Origin: Flectonema sp. DT1601
Taxonomy: Eukaryota; Euglenozoa; Diplonemea; Diplonemida; Diplonemidae
Assembly: GCA_964019425.1 (NCBI GenBank)
Contig: OZ025861.1
Coordinates: 396,001 to 460,000 of the forward strand
Direction of reading: 5' to 3'
DNA: 64,000 bases
Part shown: in pieces, positions 27,901 to 37,600 of the stretch
How the letters are laid out: every line of letters begins with the position of its first letter
Position numbering within the stretch: the stretch's first letter is position 1
Position numbers and translations under genes: made by a program
Notes under the pieces: model-generated
What the model was told of the DNA's origin: nothing
The model's database searches: none
What the model saw: only the letters and a program-made list of their open reading frames with translations

Positions 27901-30900
27901 ATCAGTACTTCGTGAGGCGCGCATTAGTTCAGTATTTGATTTGGTAACCGAATTGCGTGACAAAAAGATGGAAGCACGTGAGTCTACTTACACAGAGCTG
28001 GGATCAGAAGGACTGCAGGAGTTAGAGACTGTGTTGGATGCCAATGTTGAGTTTCGGCGTGCAGCGGTTCTTCGAGATGATTTAATCAGAAGGGCGAAAT
28101 CTGTAGCTGAAAGAAAAGCATTCGAAGCTGTGAAGTCGATCAAGGAGGTGTGCAACATGATTATCGACGAGTGGAAGTCGGAGTCTGCTGTTCAAGTCGT
28201 GCAGTTAGTGGATGACGTGTTTAGGTTTTTCAATTCGATGCCTGAGGTGTATAAGCGCCACAGCTTTGACAAGCTAAGGGAGCCGCTGATGGGCGCACTG
28301 GAAACGGTGCGCAATCTGCGATTCAACGATGATCCTGACAGGCTGTTCTTCGCTCGCAGTTGCTATGTAATAAAGCTGTTGAGTGAATCTACTGCAGTAG
28401 AAGTACGTAATATGTTTGATCCCCTTTACAAGAAGAGCGAGCAAGACTTGGAAGACATGTTAGAGCACAGCATGCCCGAAAAGATCGACGAAGCTGAACT
28501 CGACATCGTGGAAGAGAAACTTGCTCTGTACGGCCAGCTTGATGCTGCACATCGGGCAACTTTCAAGAGTCAAAACGTAAAGAAAAACCTGCTAGCTAAG
28601 GTCAAGAAACAGCTTGACGAGGGCATTGTTGCTGTTCCGGGCAGTGATTCAGCTTTCTTTAGAGAGATGAGAGAAGGACAAAGGCAACTGAGGATAGCCA
28701 AGCGAGTGAAGGAACTGCTGTCAGAAAGCCAGGCAAAACAGCTCGTAGATGTGTGCAATCGGATGAGGGAACATTTCTCTTCTCTACTTTGGGAAAAGTT
28801 AAAGTCGATGAACACGTCGGGAGAAAGTTGTGTGAAGCTGAGTGAGAAGTTGGAGATGTTCTCAGAATTTAGGGATCTGATGACTGAAGAGGTTGCTTTG
28901 GATTACGAAAGGTTACATAAAAGTGAACGAACAGTAACCGACGACATCCTTGAAGCGTTAGTCGAAAATGACCCCTTGGAATGGAGAGTGAACTTCTGGA
29001 GAGACTTGAAGAGAATGGAGGCCGAAGGGTTGAATCGTGAGACCGAGAGAAAGATATCTGAAAACATACGGAAGACGTACCTCGACAAGATTTTAGACGA
29101 AACACTTGTAACAAAACTGAGAAAAATGAAAGACCATCTGCCTGAGATGGGGACATTCGAGCATTTGGCAGATGAACTGAAGGATAAATTAGACGACTAC
29201 ACTTCGAAACTTGATCAGGAGCAGTCTTCTGCAAAGGGTCAAGTGCTTCTTGCAGTAAAGCACGACAATTATGAAATCTTGTGGAATACTGATAGCAAGC
29301 TGCCTAGGCGGAGTATTGTAAATGAGATGAATGATCTCTTGAGGGATGAAGAGGAGAAATACATGTCTGGAGAAACGCTATCATGCAGCGATGTGCTTCT
29401 TGCGCTGCACTGCAAGGAGTTAGCAGGTGATTCAAATGTCCCAGCTATGAGGTTGATGAGGCAAGCGTGCAATTCTGATTTCGATAATAAAAACTGGAAG
29501 GGAATTCTCTTTTGGGTCACATGCTTGTACAAGACGACAAACAATCGCGATCACACATTCATCGGGAAGTTCCTCGAGTCTTGCGGTTTACCTCCAGTTT
29601 TGAAGAAATTGAAGAGATCGTTCAGTGATTTGAAGGAATCTATGAATGGAGTCCTGCGTGACAATACTTTCACTCACCTTGAACACATTTCAGACAAGTG
29701 GAACGAGCTTGAGAATATCTGCGAAACGTTGGCTACGGTGTGGAAGCAATCATCAGGTTTACCCGACGGGATCCCTTGCGCAGAGATTCTGAAATCGACA
29801 GGCAGTGTGGTACCCGAGTGGAGCAAGTGGAAGGATGATGTAGTCAAAAAGGTAAATGAGAACCAGCAGAACATTGCTGAGAAAGGTAGCGAGTTGGTTA
29901 ATTCATTTCTCGCAACCCAAGATTCGGTAGCACGCAAACAGCTTAACGAGGAACTGACGAAAAGCATCACCGCGTTACAGTCAATTACGACACGAGGGGC
30001 TGACGTTGTAGGACTCGCAGCTGTGCCCGAAATCAAGAACATCCTTTCTAAGGAAATTACTAAGCTGCGTGAGAAAGCAATCAAAGGCATCACAGAAAAG
30101 GATTGGGTGAAGGTGAACCAGATTATCGAATCACTGTCTGCACTTCGGGACAATGCGGTGTCCTTTGTGGCTGATGCTGCCTGCCCTGTGTCTGCCGAGG
30201 TTAGGAAAGCAGCTACTGACAAGTTGGGAGAATACATCAAACTTCAACACACAGACATTGTTGAGTGTCTTATTGGGATGCAGCAGATGAGTGATAGCGT
30301 TGAGATGTTAAGAGTGGTTGCACAGAAACATATATCTACTGTTCTTGAGTCATACGTAAAGTCATATGGTCCAAAGAAGCTGCCTGAATTAGTAGAGAGC
30401 CTTCGAAGTCACAAGAGTGGTATTGGAGAGCTACTAGTGACCGAACATCAAATATTCAAATCTTTTAGTATCCAACTTTGGAAAGAGAGGGCAGGAAAAC
30501 GTGATATCAAAGATGTTATGGAAGACCTTCATCAAAAGAATCCAGAGATGTCAAAGGATGAAATCAGTAAGCTACGAAAGGCTCATGACTTCGTAATGGA
30601 GAAAACAGAATCATACATCAGAGAACACTACCTGGGTGGGAATTCGGCAGTCGAACAACTTGTAAAAAAAACAAAACAAATGGGTTTTGATATTGCCAAC
30701 AAAAATGTTATTAGGAAGTTTGCAGAACTATTTCTATCAAACGATGGATTGTTAGATTTAGTCGCACATGTTTCCGCTATTTGGACTTTAAAGGGAAGTG
30801 ACAGGGGCAGCAAGGAAAGCGAATTCTTGCGAAAGCTTCACTCGATACAGGTGCTGGCAATCGTGCGCTCTCTCGGATCGAAAACATTCTTGGAGGGTTC

Positions 30901-33190
30901 GTTCGTGCAGGTGTCAACCGGAGAAGGGAAGTCAGTAGTGCTGTCAATACTCGCTGCTGTATGCTCCTTGTTAGGAATAACACCCTACGTAGTATGCCAC
31001 AGTTCGTACCTGAGTACGAGAGACGAAGACGACAGTTCAGACTTTCTGAAGGAACTCGATGTAGGTGCTTTCTATGGAACAATAAACCAGTGCTGTGAAG
31101 ATGTCCTGAGAGGAAAGGCACTCCGTGAAGCAGGAGAAGGGCTGCTCAATGGAGACAAGCCTCAAGTTACTCAACTGGATCGTGTTAAGCGTATTTTGCT
31201 TATTGATGAGGTAGACGTCTTCATGAGTGAGTCCTTCTACGGACAAGTGTATTTACCTTCAATGAAGCGTAGTGCTGCTGACCTGAAACCCCTGACTGAC
31301 TTCTTGTGGGAGAACAAGGACAACGAGGAGAAAATGAAGTGGAATCAAGTCCGAGTGCTGAAGGAATTCGAAGACGCAGCTGCTGCGTTATCCATCTGCG
31401 GGAATCTATTTAATGAAGCGGTGCGATCTATGATTGAAGATCTGAAGTACTTTAAAAAGGCTTCTGATTATGTCGTCACCAAGGAGGACGATGGGTCGCT
31501 TAAAATTGGATACGTAGAACAAGACTGCATAGATTACACGAGAGTGGATGAGTACCGTACCTTGTGGGCAATCTACGAAGCGTATCACGGAGATGATACC
31601 ATTGACGAAGAAACTCGAGAGTATAAGCTGCGTCAAGAAGTGTACCTGCTATTCAAGTTGGGGGAGTACTCTTACATGGACCTAGCGAGGGATGAGTTCT
31701 CCAATATTATCGGAGTATCAGGTACGCTGCCACAGAGTTCCTCAGAGAAGGATATCGTGAAGGACCTCGGAATCAAATACCAAACAGTAATGCCATCAAT
31801 GTACGGCCCAAGTAACTTGAAATTTGATGAAAGAAATGATGTGCAGGCCGAGGAATCAGGAGAGGTACACTACTCTGTGGTATTACGAGAAATTAAGATG
31901 AGATTAGGAGAGGGGAAGAGAAGTGTTCTTGTACTGTTCGAGTCTGAGCAGCAGATCGGTGACTACATGAAACGTATGGAGAAAACTGAAGATGAGAAGA
32001 CATTGAGAAGTATTCAAAGGATGGTAGAGGGGAATACACATTCTGAGAGAATGGCACGCACGAAGAGAGCGACTACCCCGGGAGTGGTGACATTCGCAGT
32101 GCGTGTCCTCGGACGTGGAACTGACTTCTATGTTACGATGGAGAGTATGCTTGCTGCAGGAGGGATGCACGTGATCCAGACCTTCATGGGCTCCATGTCA
32201 GAGCACTTACAGATCAAGGGACGCACTGCTCGTCAGGGTCAGGTAGGTTCCTTCTCAATGATAATTGATATTGGTGGATTGGATACATTTGGAATTAGTC
32301 GTAGCGTTGCGATGGAGCAAACGAAGAACAAGACTTTGTACAAGTTTCTTTGTGATGCCAGCACTGACCACCACACGAAGATGCTGCAGTTACAAATAAT
32401 AGACGCAAAAGGCTCAACAAAGGAGCACAGACACTCGATGGATTTCAGGTCTGAGCTACTCAGAGGTAAGTTATGCAAGAAGTCTTTTGTGGACAAGCTG
32501 CTTAAATGGAACAAGGGACCCAAATATGAAAAGGCAACGAGTAGAACTGTAATCCTCTTAGACGGTACAGGGTCAATGTCTAATCTCATCCACGGAGCGA
32601 AGGCTGTTCTTCGCGAAGTGTTTGAGAGGATTTATTTTATTTTGGAAGAAGCTGACAATTCTCTACTTAGCTTTTCTATTCAAATTGTTGTTTATCGCAG
32701 CTACAATTGGAAGCTTCTTCAGGTTTCTAAATGGTGCGATACGGCGGGGGATCTGTGTGGATTTCTTCAGGATGTCAAAGCTGAGGGTGGTTATAGAAAC
32801 GAAGCAGTTGAAGTAGGTCTAAATCATGTTAATAATGAAGACAACGTGACACAAGTTATCCTCATGGGTGACGCTCCTGCGAGCACGGATGAAGATCTAA
32901 CTTATCTTGCATCAGCTTACAAAGTGACTACTACCGACTGGAAGACAGAAACTCGCGCGTTAGCAGACAAAGAGATACCCGTGCACTCCTTTTACCTAGC
33001 CCCTTGGGCAAAGGAAAACTTTAATGAAATATCAAGTATGACTTCTGGGGAATGTAAAAGACTTGATGTGTCCAGCTCTAGCGCTGCTGATGAGATGACT
33101 GACTTATGGAGTCTCCGAGTGTTGGAGGATATTGGTGGTGACGTGTTGGTTTCACAGTACCGTAAACGTTATGCAAGTCACACCTCATAG
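24947..33190 (+). CDS. Giant GTPase-like / SecA-like ATPase / VWA protein, copy 3
   Basis: A 2747-aa ORF starting at ATG 24947, with the same order of parts as copy 1: P-loop GRTGTGKT (117-124) and DTVGWGDT, long charged helical middle, SecA-like motor with Walker A STGEGKS (1990-1996), IDEVD, VSGT, GRGTD and GRTARQGQ, then a VWA-like tail with DGTGSM at 2539. It differs from copy 1 by small in-frame indels (five codons fewer at the CNQC region, DEG for EQQG, four codons fewer at GDS-NVP) and scattered substitutions, about a dozen in the first 600 residues. Changes cluster in the late helical part and the region around YHGDDTIDEETREYK. No stop or frameshift is seen. Its leader contains a TATA-like element. 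Role inferred as for copy 1. Confidence 0.85.
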   Translation: MTSDISSCASHSPFIPSRPVVAVLKDALTNGTDNYQAELLQIEDAVKMSGYGGDDALQVSRDLVSCIEKDDKRLEECLRKLLNIVEPFDVASMMKVFISSKDSINAAKGKHVVVIAGRTGTGKTVTLHYLSGSKLEKNQQRKVVVVQAAAGTEGCKVGSGSSSCTAYLQSVPCVADANVVLLDTVGWGDTKGDEIEAACNAVLGAALRECASVRFLLIIDSGFAYERCKPLKATIKDFCNLVNPTHLNDVVKCTTFGITRFKAEPFVDECIADVEELFSSNGNLTNNEKLICKLLTGQLESGIQIIDPEREWSKSPKEVLEAVLKSEPLRTPESAFRVPLSQDLRQKLGHQLQVYNEAVQRLLESSDHERAVEIIEIIKKLRMMFDDSILLKTMNECLRKVERMVSDILKKASRNLDSYFAKYPQYVVTPETIIQNSREVQGLRRYFAESFPDIGWDEVNVEQQAEQYVESVHMGTPEEMGTAVRKCRELMGLGMLSVDKSLSLVHDNIRKQFNSFSKNAIVGIDEMSSVKEMIKQLEACCQFASIADGSCSYKEVVERFSDKLEDKLMSAKLAVEKLPVGNEALSGLLDFLMRVTEKQEKLKELQVEVKYLERGLRNLGDHVEEIFKKATSTMGGADAEMYLSIGKVLERSWGHDYQSRKESSFVQVECAVQKFLDGDVSDVYRCIRSVGHPLACDADLAGSFVWNQKCERTWDHLSKLQKLVELVRGVLPLTAAMVEKRLIAPRIDDLGKLCDGIEKTLEGPMGRVHCLEEVRDKYIAADPRLLLLQKLGVLGDIVDCESDDAQKILNDRRERMQNKIINIEKGITAVGEKLDSRRNLFDDSNIETAEEANDIIDDFDMRIPKAEGKLRSLESLCNQCKSQKRKKLDANGYKNITELRKAIQDEKNEVDQMISQREEYVCVLKELANINKIPAEVDPEMHQGLGLEEVLTRLKNQLDEHQRQQRDVDAQLKVLKNDVVSREAASVLREARISSVFDLVTELRDKKMEARESTYTELGSEGLQELETVLDANVEFRRAAVLRDDLIRRAKSVAERKAFEAVKSIKEVCNMIIDEWKSESAVQVVQLVDDVFRFFNSMPEVYKRHSFDKLREPLMGALETVRNLRFNDDPDRLFFARSCYVIKLLSESTAVEVRNMFDPLYKKSEQDLEDMLEHSMPEKIDEAELDIVEEKLALYGQLDAAHRATFKSQNVKKNLLAKVKKQLDEGIVAVPGSDSAFFREMREGQRQLRIAKRVKELLSESQAKQLVDVCNRMREHFSSLLWEKLKSMNTSGESCVKLSEKLEMFSEFRDLMTEEVALDYERLHKSERTVTDDILEALVENDPLEWRVNFWRDLKRMEAEGLNRETERKISENIRKTYLDKILDETLVTKLRKMKDHLPEMGTFEHLADELKDKLDDYTSKLDQEQSSAKGQVLLAVKHDNYEILWNTDSKLPRRSIVNEMNDLLRDEEEKYMSGETLSCSDVLLALHCKELAGDSNVPAMRLMRQACNSDFDNKNWKGILFWVTCLYKTTNNRDHTFIGKFLESCGLPPVLKKLKRSFSDLKESMNGVLRDNTFTHLEHISDKWNELENICETLATVWKQSSGLPDGIPCAEILKSTGSVVPEWSKWKDDVVKKVNENQQNIAEKGSELVNSFLATQDSVARKQLNEELTKSITALQSITTRGADVVGLAAVPEIKNILSKEITKLREKAIKGITEKDWVKVNQIIESLSALRDNAVSFVADAACPVSAEVRKAATDKLGEYIKLQHTDIVECLIGMQQMSDSVEMLRVVAQKHISTVLESYVKSYGPKKLPELVESLRSHKSGIGELLVTEHQIFKSFSIQLWKERAGKRDIKDVMEDLHQKNPEMSKDEISKLRKAHDFVMEKTESYIREHYLGGNSAVEQLVKKTKQMGFDIANKNVIRKFAELFLSNDGLLDLVAHVSAIWTLKGSDRGSKESEFLRKLHSIQVLAIVRSLGSKTFLEGSFVQVSTGEGKSVVLSILAAVCSLLGITPYVVCHSSYLSTRDEDDSSDFLKELDVGAFYGTINQCCEDVLRGKALREAGEGLLNGDKPQVTQLDRVKRILLIDEVDVFMSESFYGQVYLPSMKRSAADLKPLTDFLWENKDNEEKMKWNQVRVLKEFEDAAAALSICGNLFNEAVRSMIEDLKYFKKASDYVVTKEDDGSLKIGYVEQDCIDYTRVDEYRTLWAIYEAYHGDDTIDEETREYKLRQEVYLLFKLGEYSYMDLARDEFSNIIGVSGTLPQSSSEKDIVKDLGIKYQTVMPSMYGPSNLKFDERNDVQAEESGEVHYSVVLREIKMRLGEGKRSVLVLFESEQQIGDYMKRMEKTEDEKTLRSIQRMVEGNTHSERMARTKRATTPGVVTFAVRVLGRGTDFYVTMESMLAAGGMHVIQTFMGSMSEHLQIKGRTARQGQVGSFSMIIDIGGLDTFGISRSVAMEQTKNKTLYKFLCDASTDHHTKMLQLQIIDAKGSTKEHRHSMDFRSELLRGKLCKKSFVDKLLKWNKGPKYEKATSRTVILLDGTGSMSNLIHGAKAVLREVFERIYFILEEADNSLLSFSIQIVVYRSYNWKLLQVSKWCDTAGDLCGFLQDVKAEGGYRNEAVEVGLNHVNNEDNVTQVILMGDAPASTDEDLTYLASAYKVTTTDWKTETRALADKEIPVHSFYLAPWAKENFNEISSMTSGECKRLDVSSSSAADEMTDLWSLRVLEDIGGDVLVSQYRKRYASHTS

Positions 33191-34651
33191 ACTGACTATT
33201 CACCAACTCAACTTGTTCTTTGTTGATAATTCATATAAAACTACCGACTTAAGTAGTAGACTGCCTGACTACATCCAAGCTTTCTATGTTTCTTTTCAGG
33301 TTAAGGCGCCTCCTGCGGTGAAATCCTTTTAATGGTTTTATTTTATCTTCCCCTGTTTCTTCTATTTTCTGAACCAGTGTGGCGTGCTCTCCCTCTCTGT
33401 GACTAACGTTAGACGTGTTTCAGGTTATTCATCGTCTCTTGTCGTCTGCGAAAGTCTCGTGGTTGGCTGGTTGCTATCCTGGGCTTCGTATATAAAAAGA
33501 AATGATTATAATAAAATGTTTGTTACAAATAATTATTATCTCTCTCACTACCCGGTATTGATATCTCATATTGTGTGTGAATACAAAACTGTGTCTCAGC
33601 GGTGTCTTAGCTGCTATGGTTTAATTTTTTATTTTATTTAGTTTTTTTGATTCGAACACAAAAGTTTCCAAAACCTCCGAGTAGGAGATGGATATTATTG
33701 TAGTGATTTTCAGAAACTTTTTGTTAGCTTTTTTCACATTTTTTTTAAATATTTTTTTTTTCCCCTCTAAAATACCGAACGATCCTTTGTATGAAGTTAG
33801 TCTCACTCTAACTTGTTTTTCTTTTCTAAACCTCCCCAGTGTAGTCCTCAAATGGACAATCTCATTAATGTTTTGAAAACCCGACAGATAATTAGTAAGG
33901 AAACGACTCTTGTCGTCTGCGAAAGTCTCGTGGTTGGCTGGTGGCGATCTAACTGTTTCCCCATGTTGAGGTTTTCTAAACCCCCCCAGTTGTGTAGTCC
34001 TCAACTGGTGGATGATAATTACTTAGTATTTATTACAAATAATTATTATCGCTCACTACCCGGTATTGGTATGTCATGTTGCGTGTGAATACAAAACTGT
34101 GTAGCAATTCATTGCGAATTGATTAAATCATCACCTGAATCCCACCCCCTGTCTTTTTTTTAAATTTTTTTTTTTTTTTTTTTTTTGTTGTCACCTCGAG
34201 TGACACTTCCTTCCTATCATTTTTATAATTTAGTATTAACATCAGTTTGGTGGAAAGTTGTCTTTTTTTTTTTTTTTTGATTGCTGAGTCTCAGTAAACA
34301 GTTCCAGATTAGGTCCTCTGTCACTGAATTTCCTCAACAAGCTCCCCCTCCCTTTCCCTCTTTTCTACATTAACTCTAATCCCACGTTTCTTGATAACTG
34401 TTTGGAATGGTTAAAGAAGGGACCTTCTGACGTCGAACCACAAATACTATTCCACTTGTTTTCTTCACTAAAAGAACTGGTTTAAGAGATTCATGTATCC
34501 GACATTGAGTATTTAATTTGTTTAATGTCCTCACCGTTTATTGTTTTCCATGTTACGGTTTGCGTTGATTCTTCTGTTAGTTTTTTTTTTTTTTTTTTTT
34601 TCACTTACATACTTCCATCTAACAGATATATATAAATAATGAATAAGATTC
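33191..34651 (+). other. Array end: 3' flank, two leader remnants, T-tracts
   Basis: After the shared 3' flank come a leader fragment with a second gtatataaaaag (33489) and another leader fragment from 33795 to about 34115 that is not followed by a giant gene. Some blocks are locally re-duplicated (cccagt...gtagtcctcaa twice). From 34150 the sequence is unrelated and contains three T-tracts. Near 34610-34626 cttccatctaacag forms an acceptor-like site 26 bases before the next gene's ATG. No coding region is supported. Confidence 0.6.
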
Positions 34652-34665
34652 ATGAGTCAGCATGA
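34639..34665 (+). other. Short upstream ORF overlapping the next start codon
   Basis: An ATG at 34639 opens eight codons and a stop that overlaps the ATG at 34652 in another frame. If the mRNA starts upstream, this would be expected to reduce initiation at the main start (inference). Confidence 0.4.
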
Positions 34666-37600
34666 CGGATCTATGTCAGGAGAGAAAGGAATATTTAAGG
34701 CACAACTAAAGTCAAGAGTATCACGTTTTACAGATCCGCTTCAGAGTAGTGATTCAATGAGAAATCAACAGATTGGTTTTGATAAACACTCACACCTCAT
34801 GAATGAGAATACGACACAACAAGATATCCAAACCTACGATCCAAACAGCAATGATTTGATATTTTATAAAACGACTACTGATGAGAAGTTATTGCACAGG
34901 AATGTGACTCCTCGTTGTTATGATAACAAAGAAGAAACTTCTAAGGAAGACCACACCAACCTGTTGAGTAATAAGATTAACGTAGTTCAGGTTTCAGGAG
35001 ATTCAATTTCCGTCGTGTATTACTGTGAAGAGAATGACAAGGAATTCTTGCTTGAGATTCGCAGTGAGGAAAGCAACATTCCACCCAAGACAATTCCATG
35101 CATCTCTAACAAACTCTTAATAATACCAATCTATCACAGTCAAATGATAACTTGCTTCTTACGTAACGTAGAAGGAGACCTCGAAGCCACTTTATCAGTT
35201 TCAATTCCTCCTCCATATGACAACAGGGAACTCGACATCCAAGTGCTTCCGAAAGGAACTGGAAATTTCGGTAGAGTTCAATTCCGGATCCCGGTTAATT
35301 TTCGTGTTAATTTCAACCAAATTGGGGGTTCAGCAAACCCCTTGAGAAGCTTTTCAAACCCCGGAATACAGCAGCTGCCGATTGCCAATGGGAAGCAATA
35401 TTATCTGGAGGCCGTATGGGAAGTGACAAGATGTCCGATTTTCTTGAAAAAGTACGATCCAGTTCGAATCCCGATCACGTACAATATTGAAAACATAAGA
35501 CTGGATAAGGATATTCCTGAAAAAATTGTATGGGATTGCTTTGGTTGTAATAAGTTTATACTAAATGGGAGGTTTGTGATTGGACGATCATGTTTTATTC
35601 CGAAGAACGAAATGGAATACGAAGGAAATTCACCAACTTGGAAAGTCGCATTGGAGAGTTGTCCCACAGGCAGCAGCATCCGTAAGATGATGTCAATAAA
35701 AGTATCTGAGAACTTATCCGTGTCCGAGGCGCATCGTTATTTTGATGTTCATAATAAAATTATTTTTGGAGGAAATATTTCCTCAGCCAATCCGATTCTG
35801 TCTGTAGCCGTACCAGTGCCTGTTCAAGGATTACACTGTCGAATCAACGATAAAATAGAATCTCTTACCTGCAATAAAACATACACAATTTCTAAAAAGA
35901 TTCCGTTATTTTGTTGGAAAGGTTCTTGCAGTCAACCAGCTGTTGGAGTCAGGTGTCATTTTGCGTCTTCTGTTCGAGTGATAACACAATCGAGTTCGAC
36001 GATAGCGTTGGTTGTGTTATCAACAACCGAATCATTGCGATGCTTTATACGTGAAAAAGATGTACACTCTGCTGAAGATCTGAGTGTGAAAATGGAAAGA
36101 GAAAACACTGAGGGATCAGGAATAAAGTTCACGGCTAGCAACTTAAGAGCGAATCGGATATATGAATTTGAATTTCGACTCGTTGATGATGACAATCAGT
36201 GTTTTTTATGGGATTTGAGTCAGACAGTCGCGACGTTGCCAACTACACCAACGAATCAGATTATAAAAAACGAACTAATACGCGATCAGAATGATGACAT
36301 TCAACTACATAATTCGTCCAACGAATACAATGTGTTAGTGTCTGGTACAACTCCCGTCATTATAAATTCAAATAGTGAACAACGACTAAACCATTGCATC
36401 ACTACTGATAATAAATTAATTGTGAAGCATCAAAGCAAACAAACCGGGTTATCCAGCCGGGCTTTGCGATTGTCAGTTCCGGAGAAATGTTTCTTAAGTT
36501 GTGTTTCTTATGATAAAATGGCTAAAATGGTTACTTGGGATTCAAACGCATCAATGTTTGATGTTGTTGTTACGATGATTGATCAAATTTCTGATCTGCT
36601 AAAAGTTGAAACTACTTCAGCGAGATATGCAATCCCACCCTCAGTATTGAATTTCAACAGCAGCTTCACTGTCAATATCACATCGAAGGAGTGTTATGGT
36701 GTGGCTTTGAGAATTTTCATTCCAATTTTTCATTCTGATCAACGAAATCCCTTCAGGAATCCCTTATGGTCGTACAACGATTCAATTGGAAAAGTTTCTT
36801 TTATCCTTCAAAATGGATACGTGATTCCCCAAAACGATAGTATTTTATCTCCCATTCGACAATCAGCAAACATAGACCAACAACCACCCTGTCTAAACCA
36901 TCAGGAATCTTCAATTACTCAACGCACATCATTTATTGTTTATAAGGTGATCACTGATGTGGAAACAAACAAGTGTTTTTATAATGAAGGAAATAGATAT
37001 TCAGTTCTGAAGAAGGTAACGTATGATGGAGGAAGTGGAACTGTGTACCTTGATTGGAATGATTGTATCCCGTGCTGTTCGGTTATGGTGACTGATGCAG
37101 TGACTCAGTACAGGTATTCAAAAGTAGGATCATTTTTCACATTACCCGCAACCACAACGAATCTCTTAAACGTCACTATCACCGGAGAGACTGTTTGCGG
37201 AAAAGTTATTTTTTCAATCCTTCAAACCCCGCAAAAACCGGTAGTCGATTCATTCCTCATCACTGGTACCTCCAGCTATAAAATAAAAATTTCAGTTCCA
37301 TCAAATGGAGGAAGTCAGGTTGAAAATGAAAGCCCACAGGAGTTCGAACTGGATGCATCTAATCCAAAACCAGAAAACACGAATGATAAAAAAATAAGCC
37401 CCAGACGAGGGGTTCATAGAAAACGGAGTAAGGGATTTCCTGTTACAGTAGTTGTGGTGGATTCTCGGACAGGTGTCAAGTTCGATCCCGGGGTATGGAA
37501 TCATCAGGCGTATAATCCAGGGAAAGATGCATATTTGGAATTGTTTACGGAGGTAAGCATCCCAGATGGTAGTCAAGTTCCGGTTAATCTAATCTCAAAA

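Larger units (their letters stand above)
3268..34100 (+). repeat. Tandem array of three giant genes with leader repeats
   Basis: Three complete giant genes start at 3626, 13313 and 24947. The spacing of 9687 and 11634 bp differs because gene 2 has an internal 2.65-kb duplication and the first intergenic region has an extra ~512-bp leader duplication. Coding and leader sequences are nearly identical at the nucleotide level over kilobases, so duplication or gene conversion is recent. A further leader fragment without a gene follows gene 3 (33800-34110), suggesting the array once extended or is still rearranging. Confidence 0.9.

Noticed and set aside
30777-31121. Minus-strand open frames inside the giant genes (for example about 114 aa, repeated in all three copies)
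   Set aside because: They are shadows of the strongly coding + strand and are conserved only because the copies are nearly identical; no domain or start context supports them.
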